From: Clostridium sp. BJN0001
GTDB lineage: Bacteria > Bacillota > Clostridia > Clostridiales > Clostridiaceae
Reading direction: 5' to 3'
NCBI RefSeq assembly: GCF_022869825.1
Contig: NZ_CP094971.1
Coordinates: 17,501-81,500, forward strand
Length of the DNA: 64,000 nt
How positions within the stretch are numbered: the first letter of the stretch is position 1; every line of letters starts with the position of its first letter. This document shows, piece by piece, positions 55,802 through 64,000 of this stretch. The notes beneath the pieces were generated by a model. The model was not told where the DNA came from. It made no database searches and saw only the letters and a list, made by a program, of their open reading frames with translations. Position numbers and translations under genes: made by a program.

Positions 55802-56851
55802 ATGAAGGCAAAGCTTATATTGGAAAATGGTATGATTTTTGAAGGTAAAGCCTTTGGTTACCTTAAAGAAAGCGTTGGGGAAGTAGTTTTTACAACAGGG
55901 ATGACAGGATATCAGGAAGTTTTAACTGATCCATCTTATTATGGTCAGATAGTAACTATGACATATCCTTTAATCGGAAATTACGGAATTAATCTTCAAG
56001 ATATGGAATCTCAATCTGTAAAGGTCAGTGGATTTATTGTGAGAGAAAAATGTGATTCTCCAAGTAACTTTAGATGTGAATTTGAACTTGATACTTTCTT
56101 AAAACAGTCAAAAGTAATAGGACTTGAAGGAATTGATACAAGGGCATTAACAAAAGTATTAAGAAATAACGGAACAATGAAAGGAATAATAGCATTAGAA
56201 GACATTGATGAAAAGACAGTAAAAGAAAAGCTTGATTCCCTTTCTCTTAAAGATGCAGTAAAGGAAGTTACAACAAAAAAGAAGTACATAATTGAAGGAA
56301 CAGGAAAACATGTTGCTGTTATAGATTATGGTATTAAAAATAATATATTAAGAAACTTCAAGAAAAGAGGATGTAAACTTACAGTATTCCCTGCAACAGC
56401 ATCAGCACAGGAAATATTAGATGTAAATCCTGATCTTGTATTCTTATCAAATGGACCTGGAGATCCAAGAGACTTAGATTATGCAATAGAAAACATAAAA
56501 CTTTTAATTGGAAAGAAACCAATAACAGGAATATGTCTTGGAAATCAGCTTATCGCACTTGCTTTAGGCGGAAAAATTGCAAAATTGAAGTTTGGTCATA
56601 GAGGATGCAACCATCCTGTTAAGGATCTTGAACAAAATATGGTTCATATTACTTCTCAGAATCATGGATATGTTGTTGAAACTCTTCCAGAAGATATGGA
56701 AATAACACACGTTAATATAAATGATGGAACTTGTGAAGGAATGAAACATAAGTCTCTTCCAATTTTCTCAGTTCAGTTCCACCCAGAAGCATCAGCTGGT
56801 CCAAAAGACAGCGAATATATATTTGATAAATTTTTACAATATGCACTATAG
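55802..56851 (+). CDS. carA: Carbamoyl-phosphate synthase small (glutaminase) subunit
   Basis: 349 residues from ATG 55802 (GGAGG upstream; the TTG at 55796 is too close). N-terminal CPSase domain (TGMTGYQEVLTDPSYYGQI) and a class I glutamine amidotransferase domain with nucleophile Cys245 in GICLGNQ and the His-Glu pair in SVQFHPEA. It hydrolyses glutamine and passes ammonia to CarB for pyrimidine and arginine synthesis. carB begins 12 bp downstream; expression is under the PyrR attenuator. Confidence 0.96.
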   Translation: MKAKLILENGMIFEGKAFGYLKESVGEVVFTTGMTGYQEVLTDPSYYGQIVTMTYPLIGNYGINLQDMESQSVKVSGFIVREKCDSPSNFRCEFELDTFLKQSKVIGLEGIDTRALTKVLRNNGTMKGIIALEDIDEKTVKEKLDSLSLKDAVKEVTTKKKYIIEGTGKHVAVIDYGIKNNILRNFKKRGCKLTVFPATASAQEILDVNPDLVFLSNGPGDPRDLDYAIENIKLLIGKKPITGICLGNQLIALALGGKIAKLKFGHRGCNHPVKDLEQNMVHITSQNHGYVVETLPEDMEITHVNINDGTCEGMKHKSLPIFSVQFHPEASAGPKDSEYIFDKFLQYAL

Positions 56852-56863
56852 GAGGTTAGAAAT

Positions 56864-59800
56864 ATGCCATTAAATAAAAGTATTAAAAAAGTTTTAGTTA
56901 TAGGTTCTGGTCCTATAGTAATAGGTCAGGCAGCAGAATTTGATTACTCAGGTACTCAGGCCTGTGAAGCATTAAGATCAGAAGGAATAGAAGTTGTACT
57001 TGTTAATTCAAATCCAGCAACAATAATGACAGATAAAGAGGTCGCAGATAAAGTATATTTAGAACCTCTTACTGTAGAATTTGTTGAAAAAGTTATTGCA
57101 AAAGAAAGACCAGATAGTCTTCTTGCAGGAATGGGCGGACAGACAGGATTAAATTTAGCAGTAGAACTTTATGAAAAAGGTGTTTTAGATAAATATAACG
57201 TAAAAGTAATCGGAACATCAGTTGAGTCAATAAAAGAAGGCGAAGACAGGGAACTATTCAGAAATATGATGAACAGAATAGGAGAACCTGTAATAAAAAG
57301 TGAAATTATAACAGATTTACAAGCTGGTCTTGATTTTGCAGATAAAATCGGATATCCAGTTATAGTAAGACCTGCATATACACTTGGTGGTTCAGGTGGT
57401 GGAATAGCTAATGATAAAGAAGAATTAAAAGTTATTTTAACAAATGGACTTCAGCTTAGTACAATTCATCAGGTACTTCTTGAAAAGAGTGTTAAAGGAT
57501 GGAAAGAAATAGAATACGAGGTAATGAGAGATTCATACGGTAACTGCATTACAGTATGTAATATGGAAAACATTGATCCAGTTGGTATTCATACAGGAGA
57601 CAGCATAGTTGTTGCACCATCTCAGACACTTTCAGATAAAGAATATCAGATGCTTAGAACTGCATCAATTAACATCATAAATGCAGTAGGAATTGAAGGA
57701 GGATGTAACGTTCAGTTCTCATTAAATCCTGATACATTTGAATATGCAGTAATTGAAATAAATCCTAGAGTTTCAAGAAGTTCTGCGTTAGCATCTAAAG
57801 CAACAGGATACCCAATAGCTAAGCTTGCAGCTAAGATAGCTCTTGGATATGGTCTTGATGAAATAAAAAATGCTGTTACAGGAAAAACTTATGCATGCTT
57901 TGAACCAGCACTTGACTATGTAGTAGTTAAAATACCAAAATGGCCATTTGATAAATTCTTTGGAGCAACAAGACAGCTTGGAACAAAGATGATGGCAACA
58001 GGAGAGGTAATGGCTATAGGTTCAAACTTTGAGCAGGCATTCTTAAAAGGTGTAAGAAGTCTTGAAATAGGTAAATTCTCATTAGACCATAAAAAGTTTA
58101 AAGAATTAAGTATGGAACAACTTAAAGAAAGAGTAATGTCACCAGATGATGAAAGAATATTTGCTTTAGCTGAAATGTTAAGACGTGATTATCTTCCTGA
58201 AAGTATACATAAAATAACAGGAATAGATATGTTCTTTATTGATAAGTTTAAGTGGATTGTTGATGAAGAACAAAGATTAAAGCTAAGCACAATAGATGAT
58301 CTTGATAAAGAATGGCTTTATGCTTTAAAGAAAAAAGGTTTTTCAGATAAAGCTATCTCAGATATGCTTAAAGTAAATCCTGATGATATTTATAAATTAA
58401 GAGATATATGGAATATAAAACCTTCATATAAAATGGTTGATACATGTGCAGGAGAATTTGAAGCAGTTTCACCATATTATTATTCAACATATGATAAGTA
58501 TGATGAAGTTAAGGTATCAAACAATAAAAAGGTAATAGTAATAGGATCAGGTCCTATAAGAATAGGTCAGGGAATAGAATTCGATTATGCATCTGTTCAC
58601 TGCGTAAAAGCACTTAAAAAGCTTGGAATTGAAACAATAATAGTAAATAATAACCCAGAAACAGTAAGTACAGATTTTGATATTTCTGATAAGTTATATT
58701 TTGAACCTCTTACTGAAGAAGATGTTTTAAATATTATAGATAAAGAAAAACCAGACGGAGTAATTCTTCAATTTGGTGGTCAGACAGCAATAAAACTTGC
58801 AAACTTCTTAAAGGAAAAGAATGTTAAGACTCTTGGAACTACTGCAGATCAGATTGATATGGCAGAAGATAGAGAAAAATTCGATGAACTTCTTGAAAAA
58901 CTTGATATTTCAAGACCAAAGGGTAAGGGAATCTGGTCAATTGAAGAAGGACTTGAAGAAGCAAGAAGACTTGGATTCCCAGTACTTGTTAGACCTTCAT
59001 ATGTAATTGGAGGACAGGGAATGGAAATTACTCATGATGAAGATGAGCTTACTTATTATCTTGACAATGCATTTGCTAAGGATAAGAAGAACCCTATTCT
59101 GATAGATAAATATCTTATGGGAAGAGAAATAGAAGTAGATGCGATTTCAGATGGCAGCGATGTATTAATTCCAGGAGTAATGGAACACTTAGAAAGAGCC
59201 GGAGTTCATTCAGGAGATAGTGTTACAATGTATCCAAGTCAAAATATTGAACCTTTCATGAAGGACAAAATTTTAGACTATACTAAAAAGCTTGCTTTAG
59301 AAATCGGAATTACAGGAATGATAAATATTCAGTTCATAGAATTTGAGCAGAATTTATATGTAATTGAAGTAAATCCTAGAGCATCAAGAACTGTACCATA
59401 TATAAGTAAGGTAAGTGGTGTACCTATAGTTGATATAGCAACAAAAGTAATGCTTGGTGAAAAGCTTAAAAATTTAGGATACGGTGTTGATATCTATAAA
59501 GAACCTAAATTAGTATCAGTAAAGGTACCAGTATTCTCAACTCAAAAGCTTCCAAACGTAGAAGTATGCCTTGGACCTGAAATGAGATCAACAGGAGAAG
59601 TTTTAGGAGTAGGAAGAAATGTTCATGAAGCCCTTTATAAAGGATTTATCGCAGCAGGAATGTATCCATCAAAAGAAAAAGGTGTAATCCTTGCTACAGT
59701 AAATAAACATGATAAGAAAGAATTCCTTCCAATAGCAAAAGAACTTGCAGAAGTAGGATATAAATTCATCGCAACAAAAGGAACATGCAAATTATTAAAA

Positions 59801-60079
59801 GATGAAGGAATTGATGCTGAGGAAGTAAGAAGAATAGAAGAAGAAAAACCTAATATACTAGATTTAGTTAAACAAAGAGACGTAGATTTAGTTATTAATA
59901 CTCCTACAAAAGGAAATGATTCAACAAGAGATGGATTCTTAATAAGAAGAGCTGCTGTTGAAAGAAATATAGGTGTAATAACTGCTCTTGATACATTAAG
60001 AGCTATTGCAGATGTAGAACTTCTAAAGCTTGATACAAGAAAAGATCTTGAAGTTTTTGATATAGCAGAAGGAAAATAA
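56864..60079 (+). CDS. carB: Carbamoyl-phosphate synthase large subunit
   Basis: 1071 residues, normal length. Two homologous ATP-grasp halves begin at [20 protein letters not shown] and [20 protein letters not shown], each with its [12 protein letters not shown] or [11 protein letters not shown] loop and [20 protein letters not shown] or [12 protein letters not shown] block. The C-terminal 130 residues are the MGS-like allosteric domain ([27 protein letters not shown]) that binds UMP or ornithine. GGAGGT precedes the ATG. Confidence 0.97.
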   Translation: MPLNKSIKKVLVIGSGPIVIGQAAEFDYSGTQACEALRSEGIEVVLVNSNPATIMTDKEVADKVYLEPLTVEFVEKVIAKERPDSLLAGMGGQTGLNLAVELYEKGVLDKYNVKVIGTSVESIKEGEDRELFRNMMNRIGEPVIKSEIITDLQAGLDFADKIGYPVIVRPAYTLGGSGGGIANDKEELKVILTNGLQLSTIHQVLLEKSVKGWKEIEYEVMRDSYGNCITVCNMENIDPVGIHTGDSIVVAPSQTLSDKEYQMLRTASINIINAVGIEGGCNVQFSLNPDTFEYAVIEINPRVSRSSALASKATGYPIAKLAAKIALGYGLDEIKNAVTGKTYACFEPALDYVVVKIPKWPFDKFFGATRQLGTKMMATGEVMAIGSNFEQAFLKGVRSLEIGKFSLDHKKFKELSMEQLKERVMSPDDERIFALAEMLRRDYLPESIHKITGIDMFFIDKFKWIVDEEQRLKLSTIDDLDKEWLYALKKKGFSDKAISDMLKVNPDDIYKLRDIWNIKPSYKMVDTCAGEFEAVSPYYYSTYDKYDEVKVSNNKKVIVIGSGPIRIGQGIEFDYASVHCVKALKKLGIETIIVNNNPETVSTDFDISDKLYFEPLTEEDVLNIIDKEKPDGVILQFGGQTAIKLANFLKEKNVKTLGTTADQIDMAEDREKFDELLEKLDISRPKGKGIWSIEEGLEEARRLGFPVLVRPSYVIGGQGMEITHDEDELTYYLDNAFAKDKKNPILIDKYLMGREIEVDAISDGSDVLIPGVMEHLERAGVHSGDSVTMYPSQNIEPFMKDKILDYTKKLALEIGITGMINIQFIEFEQNLYVIEVNPRASRTVPYISKVSGVPIVDIATKVMLGEKLKNLGYGVDIYKEPKLVSVKVPVFSTQKLPNVEVCLGPEMRSTGEVLGVGRNVHEALYKGFIAAGMYPSKEKGVILATVNKHDKKEFLPIAKELAEVGYKFIATKGTCKLLKDEGIDAEEVRRIEEEKPNILDLVKQRDVDLVINTPTKGNDSTRDGFLIRRAAVERNIGVITALDTLRAIADVELLKLDTRKDLEVFDIAEGK

Positions 60080-60189
60080 AGAATACAGATTTTAAGTTAG
60101 AAAAATCTATAAATGGAGGTTTTAGGCGATAAAGCTTAAAACTTCTGTTTTTTATTGCAAAAAATTGTCATATATTTAGATAAAATATG

Positions 60190-60247
60190 TTGACAAGGGA
60201 ATATATGTTCGGTATAATAAAAACATAAAATATAAGAACATATGTTT
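60190..60247 (+). promoter_or_regulatory. Promoter with two LexA-like boxes
   Basis: TTGACA (60190-60195) and TATAAT (60213-60218) are 17 bp apart. GAATATATGTTC (60199-60210) fills the spacer and GAACATATGTTT (60236-60247) lies past the start site. Each differs by one base from GAAC-N4-GTTC, the core of the Firmicute LexA (DinR) box. A repressed, strong promoter is expected; SOS control is an inference. Confidence 0.6.
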
Positions 60248-60265
60248 GCAAAGAGGTGATATGCT

Positions 60266-60505
60266 GTGGTTCAAGATAATTTTTTTGTTAGGCTACAATG
60301 TAAAAATATTAATGATGTGAGAAGTTTAATAATACAAAAGCACGAAGGAATAAAGAAGAAGAGTGGTAAGTACATAATGTGTTCAGGCAAGCATAATAAA
60401 GAAGGATGGACATTAATATTTAATGTGAAAAGTTCTAAAGAAGCAGAAATGATAGCGGATTTAAATCCATATATAAATAAAGTTAATGAATCTCTAAGAG
60501 TATAA
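60266..60505 (+). CDS. Small protein of unknown function with LexA-like boxes upstream
   Basis: 79 residues from GTG 60266, preceded by AGAGGTGAT at good spacing; an overlapping ATG at 60261 is out of frame. The protein is basic and soluble with an alternating pattern that suggests two beta-alpha units (FFVRLQCKNINDVRSLIIQK, GWTLIFNVKSSKEAEMIADL). Two cysteines (13 and 38), no signal peptide. I do not recognise the family. The strong promoter with LexA-like boxes points to damage-induced expression, for example an inhibitor of division or a repair accessory (inference only). Confidence 0.65.
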   Translation: MVQDNFFVRLQCKNINDVRSLIIQKHEGIKKKSGKYIMCSGKHNKEGWTLIFNVKSSKEAEMIADLNPYINKVNESLRV

Positions 60506-60528
60506 TCTCTTAGAGATTCATTAACTTT
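60479..60528. terminator. Bidirectional terminator between the small gene and the HD-GYP gene
   Basis: A perfect 22-bp stem (60479-60500 with 60507-60528) with a 6-nt loop contains the last codons of the small gene and touches the stop of the convergent gene. Confidence 0.85.
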
Positions 60529-61627
60529 ATTTCATATTTGCAATGACTATTGAAGGATTGTTTATTAAATCCAAAGTCTTTCCAATATTACCTTTTTCAT
60601 TACTTTTTATTATTTTAACAATAGGTCTTAATGGATAGTTTGGAAGTGTTTTTTCAACTTGTGCCATATCTCCATTACTTAAATCAACTATTGTTCCATG
60701 AGGAAATGGAATTGCTATTCTACAAAATATTGTTAAGAGTTCTGGATCAAAAAGTGTACCAGAATTACTCATCAAGTATTCAAGAGAATCTGTTGGTATA
60801 AGTGCTCTTTTATAAGCTCTATTTGATGTAAGAGCATCATAAACATCAGCTATACATACTATCCTTGCAAACCTTGATATATCTTTTCCTGATTTTTTGT
60901 ATGGATAACCATTTCCATCATAATGTTCGTGATGTTCAAGAACAATTTTTTTACTAGATATATTAAAATAAGGATTATCTCTTAAAAATTCATATCCAAG
61001 TTCAGAATGTTTTTTTACTGTCTCAAATTCCTTTTTTGTAAGCTTTCCTGGTTTAAGAAGTATACTTTTAGGAATAAAAGCTTTTCCAATATCATGTACA
61101 AGAGCACCTATACATAATGAAGTAAGGTCTTGTTCATTCATATTTAAAGCAATACCTAAAGTAAGAGAAATAATCGCAACATTAAGACTATGGGAATATG
61201 TATATATATCCATATTTTTTAAATCAACAAGTGAAAATATAACGTTATTGTTATTAGCTATGCTGTTAATAATGTTTTGAGCAATTTGATTTATTGAATT
61301 AAAATATTCGAGCTGTTTATCATCAATTTCTGATATGGTTAATTTATTATTATCATAACGTATACAAACTCTCTCAATATCTGAAAAAACTTCTTTAATT
61401 GTATGTATTGATTTACATATTAGTTCAGGTTTAATAATGTCTTCAACTTCGTAAAGACTGTATTCATCTATTATGTATGCTGAGGATATATGTAGACTCC
61501 TTAATTTATTTATTAACGAATCAGTAAGTGCAATTCCTGACTTTATAAGAATTTCACCGTCATAATTATATATGTTTTTGGCTAGTACAGAATTGTTTTT
61601 TAAACATTCAACAGGGACCAGTCTCAT
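60527..61627 (-). CDS. HD-GYP domain protein (putative c-di-GMP phosphodiesterase)
   Basis: 366 residues. Residues 1-120 are an unannotated N-terminal region with a DUF3391-like start (MRLVPVECLKNNSVLAKNIY). The HD-GYP domain covers about 130-320: YSHSLNVAIISLTLG, the metal pair in VHDIGKAFIP, HHEHYDGNGYP and IADVYDALTSNRAYK. Known active members linearise cyclic di-GMP. No membrane helix, so cytoplasmic. Shares the intergenic hairpin at 61715 with glnA upstream. Confidence 0.9.
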   Translation of the reverse strand: MRLVPVECLKNNSVLAKNIYNYDGEILIKSGIALTDSLINKLRSLHISSAYIIDEYSLYEVEDIIKPELICKSIHTIKEVFSDIERVCIRYDNNKLTISEIDDKQLEYFNSINQIAQNIINSIANNNNVIFSLVDLKNMDIYTYSHSLNVAIISLTLGIALNMNEQDLTSLCIGALVHDIGKAFIPKSILLKPGKLTKKEFETVKKHSELGYEFLRDNPYFNISSKKIVLEHHEHYDGNGYPYKKSGKDISRFARIVCIADVYDALTSNRAYKRALIPTDSLEYLMSNSGTLFDPELLTIFCRIAIPFPHGTIVDLSNGDMAQVEKTLPNYPLRPIVKIIKSNEKGNIGKTLDLINNPSIVIANMK

Positions 61628-61714
61628 AATTATACAGTCCTTTCATAAGAAATAATTAAGTATCACAGATATTATAGCATATAAATGTATAAAAATGTTA
61701 AAATAGCCAACTAA

Positions 61715-61764
61715 AAATAAACTGTTCTATAATTATACTCTAATTTATAGAACAGCTTATTTTT
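61715..61764. terminator. Terminator between glnA-type gene and HD-GYP gene
   Basis: Arms CTGTTCTAT/ATAGAACAG, extended by AATAA/TTATT with one mismatch, and A/T tracts on both sides. Confidence 0.78.
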
Positions 61765-61774
61765 AAAGATGTAT

Positions 61775-63673
61775 TTAAATGTCTAAAAGATTCTTTTTAT
61801 ACTGTGAATATAGATTTCTAAGGGCATCCATTTTATCTTCAAGTTCAAGATAAAGTCTTGAAGCTTCTTCGAAGTCTTCATTAGAGAAAGCTTCTTTTAT
61901 CTTTGTGAATAATCCTTTTTTAGTATATGTATCTTTCATTATATATTGTCTTAAATCATGTATCTTCATCCATCTTGATATATCAAGATCAAGAACCTTG
62001 TCAAGAGAGTGAAGAGGTACAAATGAACGAATTTCATCCATATAGTTATTTATAACTCTGTGAGATATTTCAGTATTCCATCTTTCAAGAGCAGCAAGCT
62101 TAAAGCTATGTAAAATCATATCTGTAAATACGTCATTTCTCTTTAAGCATTTGATTTTTTCTTGGTTCTTATCAAGCTGTGAAATATTTTCATAAACTGT
62201 AGCAGGAGCTTTTCCGAAGAATTTGTCTCTTTCTGCTTCTGTAAAGTCTTCAAATATATTATCCTCAGTTCTGTATTTACGAGATTTCTCAAGATAATCT
62301 GCACTGTCTCCAGCTTCTTTTGATAATTCCTTAAGAAGTTCTGCTTCTGATTTATTGCTATTTGCAGCATATAATATACCATCAAGCATAGCCATGCATG
62401 TAACAGCCATTGCAAGATAAGTATTAGTATGAGGATTTGGTGAACGAAGTTCGAATCTTGTTGCCATTTGAGAATGTTCATCTCTTATTAATCCAGCAAG
62501 AACTGTTCTGTTTCTTGAAGGAATTTCAGGTGCTCTTCCAAGTGATGTAACAACACATATTGGAGCTTCAAATCCTGGTTTTAATCTCTTTAATGAATTG
62601 TTTGTTGAAGAGATAAATGGATTCATTACTTCGTAGTTTTTAAGAATTCCCATTATGGCACCATATCCTACGATACTTAAGAATTGATCCTTAGGTCCAT
62701 TAAATATGTTAATTCTTTTTCCATTTTTTAATTTTATTATGATACTGAAATGAGTATGCATTCCTGAACCTGCAACTTTATCAATAGGCTTAGCCATGAA
62801 TGTAACATCAAGACCATTTCTTCTGAAAGTTTCTTGTATAAGAATTCTTACGAAAAGTTCATTATCAGCAGCCTGAAGTGCATCAGCATATTTCCAGTCA
62901 ACTTCCATTTGTTCCATTACGTGATCATAATCACCAGAAGAATTTACTTTGGCTTTTACACCACCAACTTCTTTATGACCCATTTCTGGTTCAAAACCAT
63001 ATTTATTCATTAATATAAGAGTTTCTTCAAGAGATGTTCTTACAGCACCCTTAGTACGTGTCCAGTAATGTTCATGTAGAACCTGTGAAGTAGAAAGTTC
63101 TTCAACCTGAGCTACATCATTTGGAGTCTTAACCCAACATTCAAGTTCTGTAGCAGAAGTAACTCCGATATCTTCTATATCATCAGCAGTAATATTAAAT
63201 ACTTTTAAAGTATTTGGATGTTCTTTGAATATTTTCATAAGATTTTCTTTTATTGCTTTTACGGCTGATACAAGAATGTGTCTTGAATCAACTGGCTTGT
63301 TGTTGTGATATAAAAAACAAGGAATTCTAAGAGTTCCTACTGGCTTATTAGTTTCTGGATCTATATAGTTATAATTATAATCTATAAGCCATTTGCAGTG
63401 TAAATCTGTTATCATATCAACTTTTGCATCATCAAGAGTTGCAATTCCTGGAAGAACAACTGATGAACCATCTGTCTGTATTGCTACGCCTTCAAGAAAA
63501 GAAGGTAAGTCTTCTAAGAAAAGTTTGATTGGAATTTTTTCATCAGTATCATTTCCTGATAAATCTATTCCAACGAAAGATGCAAATTTTATCTCCGGAT
63601 GGTTTTTTAATATTTCTCGTATATCTGTTTCGTTATGATTTTCTTCAAGTATTACATAAAGTAAATTATCCAT
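61775..63673 (-). CDS. Glutamine synthetase, long clostridial form
   Basis: 632 residues, about 190 longer than common GSI. The N-terminal beta-grasp region (1-110) is followed by the catalytic core with SATELECW (metal Glu), HTHFSI in GSGMHTHFSI, NPFISSTNNSLKRLKPGFEA and RFELRSPNPHTNTYLAMAV. The last 190 residues are a helical C-terminal extension (ending DALRNLYSQYKK) not found in GSI-alpha. It amidates glutamate with ammonia and ATP. Monocistronic, with a bidirectional hairpin after it. No GlnR site was recognised upstream. Confidence 0.9.
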   Translation of the reverse strand: MDNLLYVILEENHNETDIREILKNHPEIKFASFVGIDLSGNDTDEKIPIKLFLEDLPSFLEGVAIQTDGSSVVLPGIATLDDAKVDMITDLHCKWLIDYNYNYIDPETNKPVGTLRIPCFLYHNNKPVDSRHILVSAVKAIKENLMKIFKEHPNTLKVFNITADDIEDIGVTSATELECWVKTPNDVAQVEELSTSQVLHEHYWTRTKGAVRTSLEETLILMNKYGFEPEMGHKEVGGVKAKVNSSGDYDHVMEQMEVDWKYADALQAADNELFVRILIQETFRRNGLDVTFMAKPIDKVAGSGMHTHFSIIIKLKNGKRINIFNGPKDQFLSIVGYGAIMGILKNYEVMNPFISSTNNSLKRLKPGFEAPICVVTSLGRAPEIPSRNRTVLAGLIRDEHSQMATRFELRSPNPHTNTYLAMAVTCMAMLDGILYAANSNKSEAELLKELSKEAGDSADYLEKSRKYRTEDNIFEDFTEAERDKFFGKAPATVYENISQLDKNQEKIKCLKRNDVFTDMILHSFKLAALERWNTEISHRVINNYMDEIRSFVPLHSLDKVLDLDISRWMKIHDLRQYIMKDTYTKKGLFTKIKEAFSNEDFEEASRLYLELEDKMDALRNLYSQYKKNLLDI

Positions 63674-63953
63674 AAAATACTATATCACAGTTAAAACTGT
63701 AATATCTGTCACATCCTTTCTATAATATCGAACAAAAATACAAAAATATATATTAATGTTCGCATAAGTCTAATAAAATTTTATTATAACAACCAGTTGA
63801 TGTCAATATCCTTCATTAATATTATGATATTTAAAAATATATGACAATTATAGATAGAAAAATTACTTCAATTATAGATTTATTGCTAATAAAGTAATAA
63901 AATATGTATTAGATATTTATTTGAAAAATATTAAAGAGTGGAGTGAACGCACT

Positions 63954-64000
63954 TTGGATATAAAAGATAAACCTATAGGATTTTTTGATTCAGGGGTCGG
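63954..64000 (+). CDS. murI: Glutamate racemase, first codons only (cut by window end)
   Basis: A TTG start with GGAGTGA upstream opens DIKDKPIGFFDSGVG, the N-terminus of glutamate racemases including the catalytic-Asp loop FFDSGVG. It supplies D-glutamate for peptidoglycan. The remainder lies outside the window. Upstream, 63674-63953 is AT-rich and shared with the divergent glutamine synthetase gene; it contains CGAAC (63729) and GTTCG (63763) halves but no clear operator. Confidence 0.82.
   Translation, partial: MDIKDKPIGFFDSGV

Noticed and set aside
58821..59006. A 61-codon plus-strand frame inside carB
   Set aside because: Overlaps the strongly conserved carB frame and shows no domain.
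62143..62481. A 112-codon minus-strand frame inside the glutamine synthetase gene
   Set aside because: An alternative frame of a conserved enzyme with no initiation signal.
63728..63768. CGAAC and GTTCG halves upstream of murI as a LexA operator
   Set aside because: The halves are about 30 bp apart, not the 4-bp spacing a LexA dimer needs.

Overview
The window is AT-rich (about 28% G+C by eye), with gene content typical of Clostridium sensu stricto: a monomeric [FeFe]-hydrogenase, AddAB, BclA-type spore-surface protein, PyrR attenuator, TreR/TreP/TreC and FeoAB. No species can be named from the sequence alone.

Layout. 1-2.7 kb: 3' end of an rRNA operon (23S, 5S, tRNA-Met, tRNA-Ala), with a consensus promoter between 23S and 5S. 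2.8-5.0 kb: NiaR-type repressor, a GlpA/BFD-like FAD oxidoreductase and a truncated DUF1667 protein. 5.0-5.6 kb: a tandemly duplicated pair of tRNA-Ser genes, each copy with its own promoter and terminator. 5.6-21.3 kb: addB-addA, an L,D-transpeptidase, a DUF1189 membrane protein, an orphan soluble histidine kinase, asd with a divergent LysR gene, a YtrA-type regulator with an ABC exporter, and a dicarboxylate/amino-acid symporter. 21.5-28.1 kb: a decayed integrated element beside tRNA-Arg. It holds a truncated integrase fused head-to-head with a truncated TauE/SafE transporter, a MarR-GNAT gene split by an in-frame amber codon, and a GNAT gene split by a 3.05-kb three-gene Mu/Tn7-like transposon with recognisable ends. 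Similar 18-bp repeats bracket the whole interval. 28.1-30.1 kb: a PilZ-like gene and a four-gene minus-strand cluster (BclA C-terminal-domain protein plus three diverged Cys-containing paralogues), probably spore-related. 30.3-37.5 kb: recQ, a Card1-like CARF nuclease with no CRISPR locus nearby, psd, a TetR regulator and hydA. 37.7-41.7 kb: trehalose operon with paired TreR operators. 41.8-51.5 kb: an ABC-F protein, a DUF1836/ABC_ATPase pair, hemolysin III, proBA and feoAB. 51.5-55.5 kb: intergenic repeats, a frameshifted secreted protein, an unknown ORF, a sigma/anti-sigma pair and an SDR enzyme. 55.5-60.1 kb: carAB behind a PyrR attenuator that contains a possible 27-codon leader ORF. 60.2-64 kb: a small unknown gene under a promoter with two LexA-like boxes, an HD-GYP protein, a long glutamine synthetase and the first codons of murI.

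How genes work together: AddA and AddB form one DNA end-processing complex. TreP imports and phosphorylates trehalose, TreC hydrolyses it and TreR represses the operon. ProB and ProA make the proline precursor. CarA and CarB make carbamoyl phosphate. FeoA and FeoB import ferrous iron. The best candidates for something undescribed are the BclA-like/three-paralogue cluster (28.5-30.1 kb), the small gene with LexA-like boxes (60.2 kb), the DUF1836-ABC_ATPase pair and the orphan Card1-like nuclease.
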